A DNA stretch of 64,000 bases, taken from positions 62,001-126,000 of the forward strand of contig NZ_QBFD01000022.1 of assembly GCF_003335585.1 (NCBI RefSeq), read 5' to 3'. A program made the position numbers and the translations under genes. Source of the DNA: Sulfitobacter sp. DFL-14. GTDB lineage: Bacteria > Pseudomonadota > Alphaproteobacteria > Rhodobacterales > Rhodobacteraceae. Positions 34,636-43,615 of this stretch are shown here, piece by piece (within the stretch, counting starts at the first letter, position 1; each line of letters starts with the position of its first letter). Under the pieces are notes generated by a model. The model was not told the origin of the DNA. It searched no databases and saw only the letters and a program-made list of their open reading frames with translations.

Positions 34636-35624
34636 CCGACCTGCCCCCGAACATCTCCGAACCCGAGCAGATCAAGGCGCTGGTCGATATCAACCTTGCC
34701 TTCGCCGAGGAAAGCCCGACCCCCGCCCAGCGTTCCGAACATGGCAAGGGGGTCGCGGACCTGCGCGCCACCTTTACCGTGCTGGATCACCTGCCCGAGG
34801 AATGTCGCATTGGTCTGTTTGCCAAACCGGGCCGTTTTGACGCGATCATCCGCTTCTCCAACAGTGCCATGCAGCGCGATGACAAACGCGACACCCATGG
34901 CATGGCCGTCAAGGTGCTGGATGTCCCGATGCAGACTTCGCCACGCGACGATGCGGGCGTGCCGGTGCAGGACTTCATCTTTATCGACAGCCCGGTCTTC
35001 GTGATCGGCGACCTGCGCACCTATATCCCCTTTGATGCGGCCTTCATGGAAGCCAAGCTGAACCTGATGGGCAAGCTCAGGATGGGGCTTCTGGTGCTGC
35101 GCAACCTGCATCTGCTGCCTGTCCTGCTGCGGCTGGCCCTGCGCCGGGCCAATGCCCCGCTCAGCGTGAGCTACTGGAGCACGACACCCTACCGGCTGGG
35201 TCCGGAACAGGTGGTGAAATACAAGGTCATGCCGATCGGCCCGAACCGCCCTGCCCCGCGCATTCGCGGCAAGGACGGCAGGCGCCATGCGCTCAAGACG
35301 CAGCTGGCCTGGGGGCCGGGGCTGTTTTCCTTCGGGGTGATCCTGCGCAATACGCCAAAGACCCAGCCCATCGACAATCCGCGCGTGGACTGGGAGGAAC
35401 AGGGCGCCCGCTTTGTGCCGCTGGCAGAGATCAGCATTCCCTCCGGCCAGCCGGTCGAGGCACCCGCAGAGATGGAAAACGACCTTGCCTTCTCGCCCGG
35501 TCATGCATCGGTGGAACATTACCCAATAGGCGCGATCAACCGGGCGCGGGTGGCGATCTATGCCGCCGCACAGGAAGCCCGCAGAAAAGCCACCGCGGGC
35601 CGCGCCGCGCCACCTCCGGAGTAG
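34632..35624 (+). CDS. Catalase-family protein (minimal, y4iL/allene-oxide-synthase-like)
   Basis: A 330-aa member of the catalase superfamily. QRSEHGKGVADLRATF carries the distal-side His37, FDAIIRFSNS the RFSN element, and QDFIFIDSPVFVIGD the region before the heme. The C-terminal GHASVEHYPIGAINRARVAIY matches small catalase-like proteins. The RxxxYxD..R proximal-tyrosine motif of true catalases is not seen, so heme binding or catalase activity is uncertain. Related proteins fused or next to lipoxygenases act as allene oxide synthases in corals, which makes it interesting next to an oxygenase operon. The start ATG overlaps the DyP stop. Confidence 0.78.
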   Translation: MTDLPPNISEPEQIKALVDINLAFAEESPTPAQRSEHGKGVADLRATFTVLDHLPEECRIGLFAKPGRFDAIIRFSNSAMQRDDKRDTHGMAVKVLDVPMQTSPRDDAGVPVQDFIFIDSPVFVIGDLRTYIPFDAAFMEAKLNLMGKLRMGLLVLRNLHLLPVLLRLALRRANAPLSVSYWSTTPYRLGPEQVVKYKVMPIGPNRPAPRIRGKDGRRHALKTQLAWGPGLFSFGVILRNTPKTQPIDNPRVDWEEQGARFVPLAEISIPSGQPVEAPAEMENDLAFSPGHASVEHYPIGAINRARVAIYAAAQEARRKATAGRAAPPPE

Positions 35625-35750
35625 GCAGAGGACCGATTGAACCTTGCGGCTGAAAAACCCGGCGCCTGCCTGACAAAGGTTGCGCCAACCCGCGCTGATG
35701 CCTTGCACTGAGAGGCGCGCCGCGCAACACTGGCGCGGGGAACGGGTTAC

Positions 35751-38700
35751 ATGTCAGTCGATACCGTCAACAGCCAGAAGCGCAGTGGCACGGTGCTCTT
35801 TGCCGATGTCGTGGGTTTTACGTCCTTTGCCGAGAAGATCGGCGAAGAGATGGCCTTCGAGATGATCCAGGATGTCACCGCCAAGATGCAGGCGGCCATC
35901 CACGCCCAGGAAGGCACCATCGGCGAATTCCGCGGCGATGGCATCATGGCATTGTTCAGCGTGACCGAAGGGCTTGAGGACGGCCCGTTGCGCGCCTGTC
36001 AGGCGGCACTGGACATCCAGAAGGTGATTGCCGGAACCCAGGCCGACATGACCCGCGCCTATGGTGCGGCACCTCAGGTCCGCGTCGGGGTGCATTGCGG
36101 CCCGCTGGTGGTGGGCGACGTGGGCCACCGGAACAAGGCGCATGTGACCATCATCGGGGATACCGCCAATGTCGCCTCGCGGCTCGAAGGGCTGGCCGAG
36201 CCGGGACAGGTGCTGATCACCCGCGACCTCTTTTTGTTGGTCGAGGGGCAGGTGAGCGTGCAGGATCTCGGCCCGCATGAGGTCCGGGGCAAGGCACAGC
36301 CGGTGCGGATTTATGCCCTGACAGAGGTACGCCACCGGGTATCGCGGTTCGAAGCCTCCCGCTCGCGTGGGTTGTCGCGGCTTGTGGACCGCGATCTCGA
36401 ACTGGCCCAGCTTGAGGATGTGTTCCAGCGCACGCTTGCCGGTCAGATCACCCTGGCGGGCATCCAGGGCGAGCCGGGGATAGGCAAGTCACGGCTTGTG
36501 CACGAATTCCAGCAGACCCTGCCGGAGGACAAGGTCCGGGTGCTCAAGGGCGATTGCCGTGCGGATGGCACCACGCTGCCGTTTCTGCCCTTTGCCGATA
36601 TCCTGCGCACGGCCCTGAACCTTGAGGCGCAATCCACCGCGGCCGAGGCCGAAACGGCGGTGGATGCCCTGATCGCGCGGCTGGAGCTGGAGCCTGACAC
36701 CACCCGGTCCTACCTGATGGCGCTGCTGGGCAAATCCGGTGAGGGCGCGCCGATGCGCGGCGAAAGCGCCGATATGATCGGGGCGCGCATCCGCCAGGTG
36801 ATCATCGACCTGATCCTGAATGCCAGCCGGGAACGCCCGCTTGTCCTGATCGTGGAGGACCTGCATTGGGCCGATCCCGGCACCCTGCAGATCATCGAAC
36901 GGCTGCTGTCGCTTGAGAGTGATGTGCCGCTGATGATCCTGGGCACCTGCAGGCCCGGCTTTCAGAAGGCCTGGCTGATGCATGCCCGCGCCACCCGCAT
37001 CCTGCCAAAACCGATCAGCGAGGCGGCGGTGTCGGGCCTGATCAAGGCGGTGCTGGCCGGATCGGACCAGGCCGATAAACTGGCTGCCCTCGCCATCGAA
37101 AAGGCCGAAGGCAACCCGCTCTACGCCGAGGAAATCGCCAAGTTCCTGCTGCAACGTCAGGCAAGCATCGACGCAGGCGCGCCCCTGTCTGGGGACATCG
37201 TGCTGCCCACCAACCTGCAAAACATGGTGATGGCCCGCTTTGACAAGCTCGGCCCGGCCTGCCGCAAGCTGTTGCAGGCGGCCTCTGCCATCGGGCGGCG
37301 CTTTGACGCCGAGATGGCGCATGGCATCGTGGCCGGGGCGGCGCCGTTCAACCCGGCCCTGCTGGAGGAAGCGGTCGCGGCCGAAGTCATTCTGCCCACC
37401 AGATCGGGATACCAGTTCAAACACGCGCTGGTGCAGGACGCGATCTATGACACGCTGCTGCGCGGCCAGCGGCGCGAACTGCATGCCAAGATCGCGCAGG
37501 CGCTGGAACATCGTTTCTCCAACCGTGCCGAAGAGACGGCAGAGGCGCTGGCCTATCATTTCGACGAGGCTGAAATGCCGGCCAAGGCGGTGCCCCATCT
37601 GATCGCCGCCGGCACCCGCAACCTCAACCTGTTTTCGCTGGAGGTGGCGGGCAGTTCTTTTGCCCGCGCCTTTGAACTGACCGAGGAATTCAAGCTGGAT
37701 CCGGACCCGGCACTGATGGGAGAGCTTTTTTCGGGATGGTTCGAGGTCCAGCAGTGGCGTGCCGAATTCGGCCGGATCGTGACCCTGTTCGAGACCCAGC
37801 GCGCCCGTGTCGCCCGGATTGAGGGTCATCCGACCTATCCGCGCATCCTGGCGCTGGCCGGCACCGCCTATTGCCAGAACAAGCACTTCAAATCAGCCGA
37901 AAAACTGTTCGAGCAGGCCATCGAGATCGGCGAGCGCAGTGGCGACGACGATGCGATCACCCATGGCTGCCTTGGCCTGATGGTCATGCATTGCTCTGCC
38001 CCCGGTCCGGGATATTGGGACAAGGTGCGCGCGTTGAGCACGCGGATCAACGACCTCTGGGGGGAGAACGCGCAGCCCTATTACCGCACCTACCTTGAAT
38101 TCTACGAAACCTGGAGCCATTCGATCAGGGGCGACATTGATCAGGCGCTGGAAGAGGGTCAGCAGCTCTATGACTTTGGCAAGGCAGAGAATTTCCCCGG
38201 CGCGGTTGGCTATGGCGCGATCTGCATGGCCTTCAACGAGGCCTATTCGGAGAATTTCGACGCCGCGATCCGCCATGCCAGCGAGGGAGCCGAAGCCGCC
38301 GGCGGCAAGGTCGACCAGATGGTCAGCCTGGGGCTCAAGGGGCTGTCCATGGTCATGCAGGGCGATCCCGAGGGCGGCGAGAAGCTGTTGAACGCGGTCT
38401 ATGAGGACGGTTTGCAGCTGGAATATCGTGGCGTTGCCAATATTGTCGATGGTCCCATCGGACTGGCGAAGGCCCTGCGCGGCGATCTGGGTGGCGGCGT
38501 GGCATGGCTGCGGGGTGCCATCGACCGCGCGCTGGAGGTGGGCAACAGCCACGGCGCTGCGATGTCGCATATCTCGCTCGGGACGATCTATCTGATGCTG
38601 GCGCGGGGTGACGAAAAACCCGGCTTCGGCATGCTGGCGCGGAATGCGATGTTCCTGCTGCGCGAGGCCCCCTTTGCCAAAAGCCGCGCCCTGGCGCATT

Positions 38701-38906
38701 TCGAACAGGCGCTGGAGATGGGGCGCGACGTCGGCATGACCGGCGTGGTCGCCCAGGCGCTGCATGGCAAGGGCATGGCGCTGCTGTCCAAACGCAAGAA
38801 GGACGCCGCCAGAGCTGCCCTTGAGGAGGCGCGGCATGCCGTCGGCCAGATCCGCTGGTCGCTGATGGAAAACCGGATCAGGGAAGACCTGGCCGCAATC
38901 GGCTGA
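35751..38906 (+). CDS. Class III nucleotide cyclase with AAA-type ATPase and TPR-like repeats
   Basis: A 1051-aa signalling protein. The N-terminal cyclase domain (residues about 12-180) has both metal-binding Asp (VLFADVVGFTSF Asp19; FRGDGIMALF Asp63) and the GDTANVASRLEGL transition-state motif. The residue that selects adenine (Lys in classical adenylate cyclases) is Glu59 and its partner position is Thr, so substrate choice is uncertain. Next comes an ATPase region with GEPGIGKSRLVHE (Walker A) and LVLIVEDLHWADP (Walker B), as in MalT/AfsR-type STAND proteins, then a long helical-repeat tail. It lies 127 bases after the catalase-like gene on the same strand. A cNMP-binding ABC protein is encoded at 39406. 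Confidence 0.88.
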   Translation: MSVDTVNSQKRSGTVLFADVVGFTSFAEKIGEEMAFEMIQDVTAKMQAAIHAQEGTIGEFRGDGIMALFSVTEGLEDGPLRACQAALDIQKVIAGTQADMTRAYGAAPQVRVGVHCGPLVVGDVGHRNKAHVTIIGDTANVASRLEGLAEPGQVLITRDLFLLVEGQVSVQDLGPHEVRGKAQPVRIYALTEVRHRVSRFEASRSRGLSRLVDRDLELAQLEDVFQRTLAGQITLAGIQGEPGIGKSRLVHEFQQTLPEDKVRVLKGDCRADGTTLPFLPFADILRTALNLEAQSTAAEAETAVDALIARLELEPDTTRSYLMALLGKSGEGAPMRGESADMIGARIRQVIIDLILNASRERPLVLIVEDLHWADPGTLQIIERLLSLESDVPLMILGTCRPGFQKAWLMHARATRILPKPISEAAVSGLIKAVLAGSDQADKLAALAIEKAEGNPLYAEEIAKFLLQRQASIDAGAPLSGDIVLPTNLQNMVMARFDKLGPACRKLLQAASAIGRRFDAEMAHGIVAGAAPFNPALLEEAVAAEVILPTRSGYQFKHALVQDAIYDTLLRGQRRELHAKIAQALEHRFSNRAEETAEALAYHFDEAEMPAKAVPHLIAAGTRNLNLFSLEVAGSSFARAFELTEEFKLDPDPALMGELFSGWFEVQQWRAEFGRIVTLFETQRARVARIEGHPTYPRILALAGTAYCQNKHFKSAEKLFEQAIEIGERSGDDDAITHGCLGLMVMHCSAPGPGYWDKVRALSTRINDLWGENAQPYYRTYLEFYETWSHSIRGDIDQALEEGQQLYDFGKAENFPGAVGYGAICMAFNEAYSENFDAAIRHASEGAEAAGGKVDQMVSLGLKGLSMVMQGDPEGGEKLLNAVYEDGLQLEYRGVANIVDGPIGLAKALRGDLGGGVAWLRGAIDRALEVGNSHGAAMSHISLGTIYLMLARGDEKPGFGMLARNAMFLLREAPFAKSRALAHFEQALEMGRDVGMTGVVAQALHGKGMALLSKRKKDAARAALEEARHAVGQIRWSLMENRIREDLAAIG

Positions 38907-38932
38907 TGTACTGCCCCCTTCGGATCAGCGCC

Positions 38933-39319
38933 CTAACCGCAGACCACCACCGCCCAAAGCATGGCAACATAGGTCAGCTGATGCATCAGCTGGTCCACCC
39001 CGAAGGCATGCCAGTATCCCGCCTGGTCCGGCCCCTTGCCCGAGCTTTCCGCATGGCGGCCCTTGATCCAGTCGATGTGGAAATGCGCCACCCCTTCCAC
39101 GAGGCAGATCACCAGCGCAAACAATGGCCCCACCCCGACCAGCAACAGAGCCACAAGCGACAGCCCCGCATGGACGCCCGCATGCTGGACCCGGCCCAGA
39201 TGCGCATAGCGCGCCCTGTCCGACAACATGCGCGGGGTCTGCAGAAAGTAATCCGCAAACAGGTGCTTTACCTGTAGAAGGGTCAGCAGAATCAACACCA
39301 TTTGCATTTCATGCGTCAC
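38933..39319 (-). CDS. DUF3307 family membrane protein
   Basis: A 128-aa protein with four or so membrane helices. The start of the family region, LTLLQVKHLFADYFLQTPRM, and HAGVHAGLSLVALLLVGVGP, then VEGVAHFHIDWIKGR, match DUF3307. I chose GTG 39319 because GGAGGG lies 6 bases before it; ATG 39307 or 39301 would lose a few residues and have no such signal. The frame extends further upstream without family resemblance. It is convergent with the cyclase gene and divergent from the ABC gene. Function unknown. Confidence 0.78.
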   Translation of the reverse strand: MTHEMQMVLILLTLLQVKHLFADYFLQTPRMLSDRARYAHLGRVQHAGVHAGLSLVALLLVGVGPLFALVICLVEGVAHFHIDWIKGRHAESSGKGPDQAGYWHAFGVDQLMHQLTYVAMLWAVVVCG

Positions 39320-39405
39320 AGATTTCCCTCCGAAGTGGTAACAGCTTAACCTGCTGCCCCGCGTCCGCAAATGATTTGATCTGATGCAGGCGGTCTTGCT
39401 ACCCT

Positions 39406-42400
39406 TTGAGCGGGATTTGCCCTGCAAGAAACCGGCCCGCCCGCAAACCAAAGTGGAAATTTCCGATCGAACGCTCCCTGTTTTCCTTCATATGGAAGTA
39501 TTCAAAACGCGATCAGCTTATCCTGCTGCTGGTCACGCTGACCTTGTTTCCACTGCTCTACCTGACCCTTGAACTGCCCAAGCGCATCATCAACGATGCC
39601 ATCGGCGCCTCTTCCGAACGGGTGGAGGTGCTGGGATATGACATCGGTCAGGTTTCCTTCCTGATGATCCTGTGCGGATTGTTCCTTGTCTCCGTGCTGC
39701 TGCACGGGATCATGAAGATGCGCATCAACACGATGAAAGGCGTGCTGTCGGAACGTCTGCTCAGACGGCTGCGCTATACGCTGATTGCACGCATCCTGCG
39801 CTTTCCGGCGCCCTATTTCGAACGCACAAGCCAGGGTGAGCTGGTTTCCATGGTCACGTCAGAGGCTGAACCGATGGGCGGTCTGATGGGCGATGCGGTG
39901 GCCCAGCCGGTGCTGCAGGCCGGGCAGATGCTGACCATCCTGGCCTTCCTGTTCCTGCAAAGCGTGGCTTTCGGGCTGGCCGCCTGCGCGCTGATCCCGC
40001 TTCAGGCCTGGCTGATCCCGCGCCTGCAGCGGCGCATCAACCTGCTGAACAAAAGCCGTGTGATCCAGGTGCGGGCGCTGGCCGCCGAAATCGGCGAAAG
40101 CGCCGCAGGGGCCGCAACGCTGCGCACCAATGGCGGCTGGCGCTACCGGCTGGCGCTGATCTCGGACCGGCTCGGCCAGCTCTATGTGATCCGCTTCGAG
40201 ATCTTCCAAAAAAAGTTCTTCATGAAGTTCCTCAACAACTTCATCGGTCAGCTGACGCCGTTTTTCTTTTACAGCATCGGCGGATACCTCGCGATCACCG
40301 GCGACATCACCGTGGGTGCCCTGGTTGCCGCCCTTGCGGCCTACAAGGATCTGGCGAGCCCCTGGAAGGAACTGCTGGACTATTACAACCAGTCGCAGGA
40401 CATGGCCGTGCGCTGGGAGACGATCACCGAAAGGTTTGCCCCCGCCGACATGATCGACGACCGGTTGTTTGATGGCTTCCCCGAGGATCTGCCGTCACTT
40501 TCAGGCGATCTGGAACTCAACGCTGTCTCCGTCGAAGATGCGGAAGGCAATGCCGTGCTGGACAGCATCACCGCGACCTTCCCCAAGGGCAGCACCGTGG
40601 CCATCAGCGCCGCCAGCGAAGAGGACCGCCGGGCGCTGGCGGCCCTGCTGACGCGCGAGGTGATGCCGGTCAGCGGCAGCGTCACGATTGCCGGTCATGC
40701 TTTCGACCAGCTGCATCAGGCCACGATTGCGGCCCGGATCGGCTATGCCTCCTCCAACCCGGTGCTGTTTCAGGGGAACCTGGGCGAAAACATCAACATG
40801 GCCCTGCGCCGCGCGCCCCTTGCGCAGATCGAGGACAACCGTGCCTTTGAAAGCCTGCGCACGGGCAACAGCACCGACCCGATTGCGGCAGAGTGGCTGG
40901 ACATGTCGGTCGGCGGGGCCACCGATTTTGCCGAACTCAGTGCCTGGTGGATGCGTCTGGTGCGCGGCATGGGGATCGAAGACACGCTGTTCCGCCGCGC
41001 GATGGAACAAAGGCTCGACAGCGCGGCGCACCCCGACCTTGCCGCTGCCCTTGTCGATTTGCGCGCGCCTCTGGCAAAGTCCATCGCGGAAGCGGACCTG
41101 CCCGGCTATATCAGCTTTTTCGACCCGCAGGAGTATACCACCACGCTCGCGGTGGCGGAGAACCTGCTGTTTGCCACCCCCCGCGTTCCGGTCACGGCGG
41201 CGCTGCTGGCGCAGCAAACCGATTTCATGGACCTGTTGCAGCAACTGGATCTGGAACAGGACCTTTTGCACCTCGCCGCCGACCTTGTCGAATTGTTACG
41301 CCAGATTTTCGGCCATGACGGCACCGATCACCCGCTGTTCCGCAAGCTGGGGCTGGACCCGGAAACATATGGCGCCGCGCTGGACCTGCTGCCGCGCCAC
41401 AGACGCGCCGAACCGCTGACCATCGCGCAGAAGGCGCAGCTTCTGGCCGTGCCTTTCGTGATCCCGGCGGAAAAGATCGGCACCGCCTTCCCGCAGGACA
41501 TCATCAACCGCGTGCTGCAGATGCGCGACCGGCATGGTGCTGCCCTGCGCGACAGCATGGCCGGGGTGTTTCAGCCGCTGGACGTGACAGCCCCCATCGA
41601 AGGGATGACCGTGCTGGAGAACGTCCTGTTCGGCAAGATCCGCGACGGCGCCGAAAGCGATGTCGTGCAGGCCCTGGTGACAACCCAGCTGCGCGAGGCC
41701 GGGCTGGAAAGCGCGGTGCTGCATCTGCTCTTTGACCTGCCGCTCAGCATCGGCGGCGCGAACCTGCCCGCGCAGCTCAGCGAGCCGCTGGCCCTCAGCC
41801 GCGCCGCGATCAAACGGCCCGATGTGCTGGTGCTGGACAATGTGCTGGCCAGCTATGGCGCGGAACAGCGGCAGGGTCTGCAAGACCGCCTGCGCGGCCT
41901 TCTGCCCGATACGACAATCATCTGCCTCTCCGCGGCCTTCGAGGACAGCGAGGCGTTCGACCGGCGCTTTGTGGTGCAACAGGGTCGGCTGTCATCGCTG
42001 GCAGGCCAGGTCGAGGACACCGCCGATCAGACGGTCAGCGCCGATCTGGCACGCAAGCTGCGCGCCCTTGAACGCACCGATCTTTTTGCCGGGCTTGAGC
42101 GCAAGCAGTTGCGCCTGCTGGCCTTCGGCGCGCGCTGGTACGATGCCAAGGCGGGGGATTACGTGTTCCGCAAGGACGATGATCCGGGCGACGGTGCCTA
42201 CCTCATCCTGTCCGGCGAGGCCGATCTGCTGCTGCCGCAGGAAGGGGCCGAAGACCGGCTGATCACCACCTCCGGCCCGGGGGCATTGGTGGGCGAACTG
42301 GGCCTGATCCGCAACGTCCCCCGCGCCCTGGACATGCGCGCCGCCTCGGACCTCTCCTGCCTGCGCATCGGCGCAGAGGAATTCCTCGCCGTGGTCGAGA

Positions 42401-42453
42401 ACGACGCGGGCACCGCCTACAAGATCCTGCAGGTCGTCGCGGGCTACGTCTGA
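39406..42453 (+). CDS. ABC-exporter-like protein with degenerate ATPase and C-terminal cyclic-nucleotide-binding domain
   Basis: A 1015-aa protein. Residues about 25-330 form a six-helix ABC exporter domain (ITGDITVGALVAALAAYKDL is typical). The nucleotide domain keeps its order but has lost its motifs: the Walker A position reads ISAASEEDRRALAAL; the signature region is LPAQLSEPLALSRAAIKRPD with no SGGQ; Walker B is VLVLDNVLA with Asn in place of Glu. About 300 residues are inserted in the middle of it. The last 120 residues are a cNMP-binding fold (DLFAGLERKQLRLLAFGA, GDYVFRKDDDPGDGAYLILSGEADL, GALVGELGLIRNVPR). It starts at TTG 39406. It is probably not an ATP-driven pump. The neighbouring cyclase is a natural source of the ligand. 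Confidence 0.82.
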   Translation: MSGICPARNRPARKPKWKFPIERSLFSFIWKYSKRDQLILLLVTLTLFPLLYLTLELPKRIINDAIGASSERVEVLGYDIGQVSFLMILCGLFLVSVLLHGIMKMRINTMKGVLSERLLRRLRYTLIARILRFPAPYFERTSQGELVSMVTSEAEPMGGLMGDAVAQPVLQAGQMLTILAFLFLQSVAFGLAACALIPLQAWLIPRLQRRINLLNKSRVIQVRALAAEIGESAAGAATLRTNGGWRYRLALISDRLGQLYVIRFEIFQKKFFMKFLNNFIGQLTPFFFYSIGGYLAITGDITVGALVAALAAYKDLASPWKELLDYYNQSQDMAVRWETITERFAPADMIDDRLFDGFPEDLPSLSGDLELNAVSVEDAEGNAVLDSITATFPKGSTVAISAASEEDRRALAALLTREVMPVSGSVTIAGHAFDQLHQATIAARIGYASSNPVLFQGNLGENINMALRRAPLAQIEDNRAFESLRTGNSTDPIAAEWLDMSVGGATDFAELSAWWMRLVRGMGIEDTLFRRAMEQRLDSAAHPDLAAALVDLRAPLAKSIAEADLPGYISFFDPQEYTTTLAVAENLLFATPRVPVTAALLAQQTDFMDLLQQLDLEQDLLHLAADLVELLRQIFGHDGTDHPLFRKLGLDPETYGAALDLLPRHRRAEPLTIAQKAQLLAVPFVIPAEKIGTAFPQDIINRVLQMRDRHGAALRDSMAGVFQPLDVTAPIEGMTVLENVLFGKIRDGAESDVVQALVTTQLREAGLESAVLHLLFDLPLSIGGANLPAQLSEPLALSRAAIKRPDVLVLDNVLASYGAEQRQGLQDRLRGLLPDTTIICLSAAFEDSEAFDRRFVVQQGRLSSLAGQVEDTADQTVSADLARKLRALERTDLFAGLERKQLRLLAFGARWYDAKAGDYVFRKDDDPGDGAYLILSGEADLLLPQEGAEDRLITTSGPGALVGELGLIRNVPRALDMRAASDLSCLRIGAEEFLAVVENDAGTAYKILQVVAGYV

Positions 42454-42470
42454 CACCGGGGCTTACACCG

Positions 42471-42506
42471 CCCCGTCAGCGACCTTGGCCAAGGCCGCTG
42501 ACGGGG
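42471..42506. terminator. Nested hairpin between the ABC gene and the GST-type gene
   Basis: An 11-bp stem CCCCGTCAGCG / CGCTGACGGGG whose 14-base loop itself contains the palindrome CCTTGGCCAAGG. It is 18 bases after the stop of the ABC gene and faces a convergent gene, so it may end transcripts from both sides. No T run is present. Confidence 0.5.
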
Positions 42507-42582
42507 ACAATATAGCAAAGTCGAGATACAGAAGGCCCAGGACCAATCAATACCCACACAAGCGCTCGCAGGGTCCTCTCCG

Positions 42583-43605
42583 CTACCGCACTGCAAGCTC
42601 GGCATGAAGATAGGCTTCGGGATATGCCATCGGTCTGATCGGCCCGCGTGGCACCACATGGTTCCAGCTGCGCCCGAAATATCCCTGACGGCAATGCACC
42701 AGCGATCCCGCCTCCGCGACGCCGGGCAGCGCATAGACACGGCAGAGCCATCGCCACAGATGCGGGTAATCGAGCACCCGTGCGCCATTGAGTTTCATTC
42801 GCACATAATAGACCGGGTCGTGGCGATAAAGCGTGGGGAACAGGCGCAAATCGGCTTCGGTGAACCTGTCGCCCGTCAGAAAGGGGCGTCCATCCGACAG
42901 ACGCTCCTCCAGCTTTTCGAAGGTCGCGAAATAGGCGTCAAAAGCAGCCTCATAGACTTTCTGACCCGATGAAAACCCGGCCTTGTAGGCCCCGTTGTTG
43001 ATCCTGGTATAGATCAGGTCGTTCAGCTCATGGATGTCCTGGCGCAGCGCCTCGACCTCCGGGAAAAGCCGCAAACGATCCTCCGTCGCGATATTGCTGC
43101 CAAGCGGCTCCACCTGCGCATCCAGCATGCGGATGATCTCGGCGCTTTCGTTGTTCACGATGCGGCCCGCGACCTTGTCGCACAGGATCGGGACAGATTG
43201 TTCTTCGGAGCCTTCGGCACGGTAGATCTGCCTGGCCAGACGCAACGCCTTGCCGGTGCCGGTCTCAGCCGTGCATTCGGGCAGCGGTGCCCCCGTCAGG
43301 CTCGCAATCCGGTCCGGTGCGAATTCCCACAGGTTCGGCCCTTCCGGATCGTCGACTCCGGTGCGGTTGGGAAAGGCCACGTCCATCGTGATGCTGTCCT
43401 GCAGCCCCAGCACGGAACGGGCCAGGGTGACGCGGTGGCACCAGGGGCAATTGAGCGCGACGAACAGGTGATAGCGCCCCGGTTCCGCCGGAAATTCAGC
43501 ATCGCCGATGGCATGGCGAAAACCGCTGACGCCGCGCACGAATTCTCCCCGCGCGCGGCGCTGCCTGATGGCGGTCTGGTCTTCTTCGGTTGATCTGTCA
43601 CGCAT
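42583..43605 (-). CDS. Glutathionyl-hydroquinone reductase-like glutathione transferase
   Basis: A 340-aa omega/xi-type glutathione transferase. The N-terminal CPWC (Cys53, ALNCPWCHRVTLARSVLG) is the catalytic motif of glutathionyl-hydroquinone reductases, and the length fits YqjG/PcpF. It has SVPILCDKVAGRIVNNESAEI, the glutathione-contact motif, and a C-terminal helical domain with GDRFTEADLRLFPTLYRHD. These enzymes remove glutathione from hydroquinone conjugates in the cytoplasm. A hemerythrin-domain gene lies 10 bases upstream on the same strand, and the pair probably belongs to a redox-stress unit. Confidence 0.87.
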   Translation of the reverse strand: MRDRSTEEDQTAIRQRRARGEFVRGVSGFRHAIGDAEFPAEPGRYHLFVALNCPWCHRVTLARSVLGLQDSITMDVAFPNRTGVDDPEGPNLWEFAPDRIASLTGAPLPECTAETGTGKALRLARQIYRAEGSEEQSVPILCDKVAGRIVNNESAEIIRMLDAQVEPLGSNIATEDRLRLFPEVEALRQDIHELNDLIYTRINNGAYKAGFSSGQKVYEAAFDAYFATFEKLEERLSDGRPFLTGDRFTEADLRLFPTLYRHDPVYYVRMKLNGARVLDYPHLWRWLCRVYALPGVAEAGSLVHCRQGYFGRSWNHVVPRGPIRPMAYPEAYLHAELAVR

Positions 43606-43615
43606 GGTGCCAGTT

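Noticed and set aside
39384..39572. Small rightward frame overlapping the start of the ABC-like gene
   Set aside because: It runs in a different phase over the conserved N-terminal region of the ABC-like protein and ends after 62 codons with no features.
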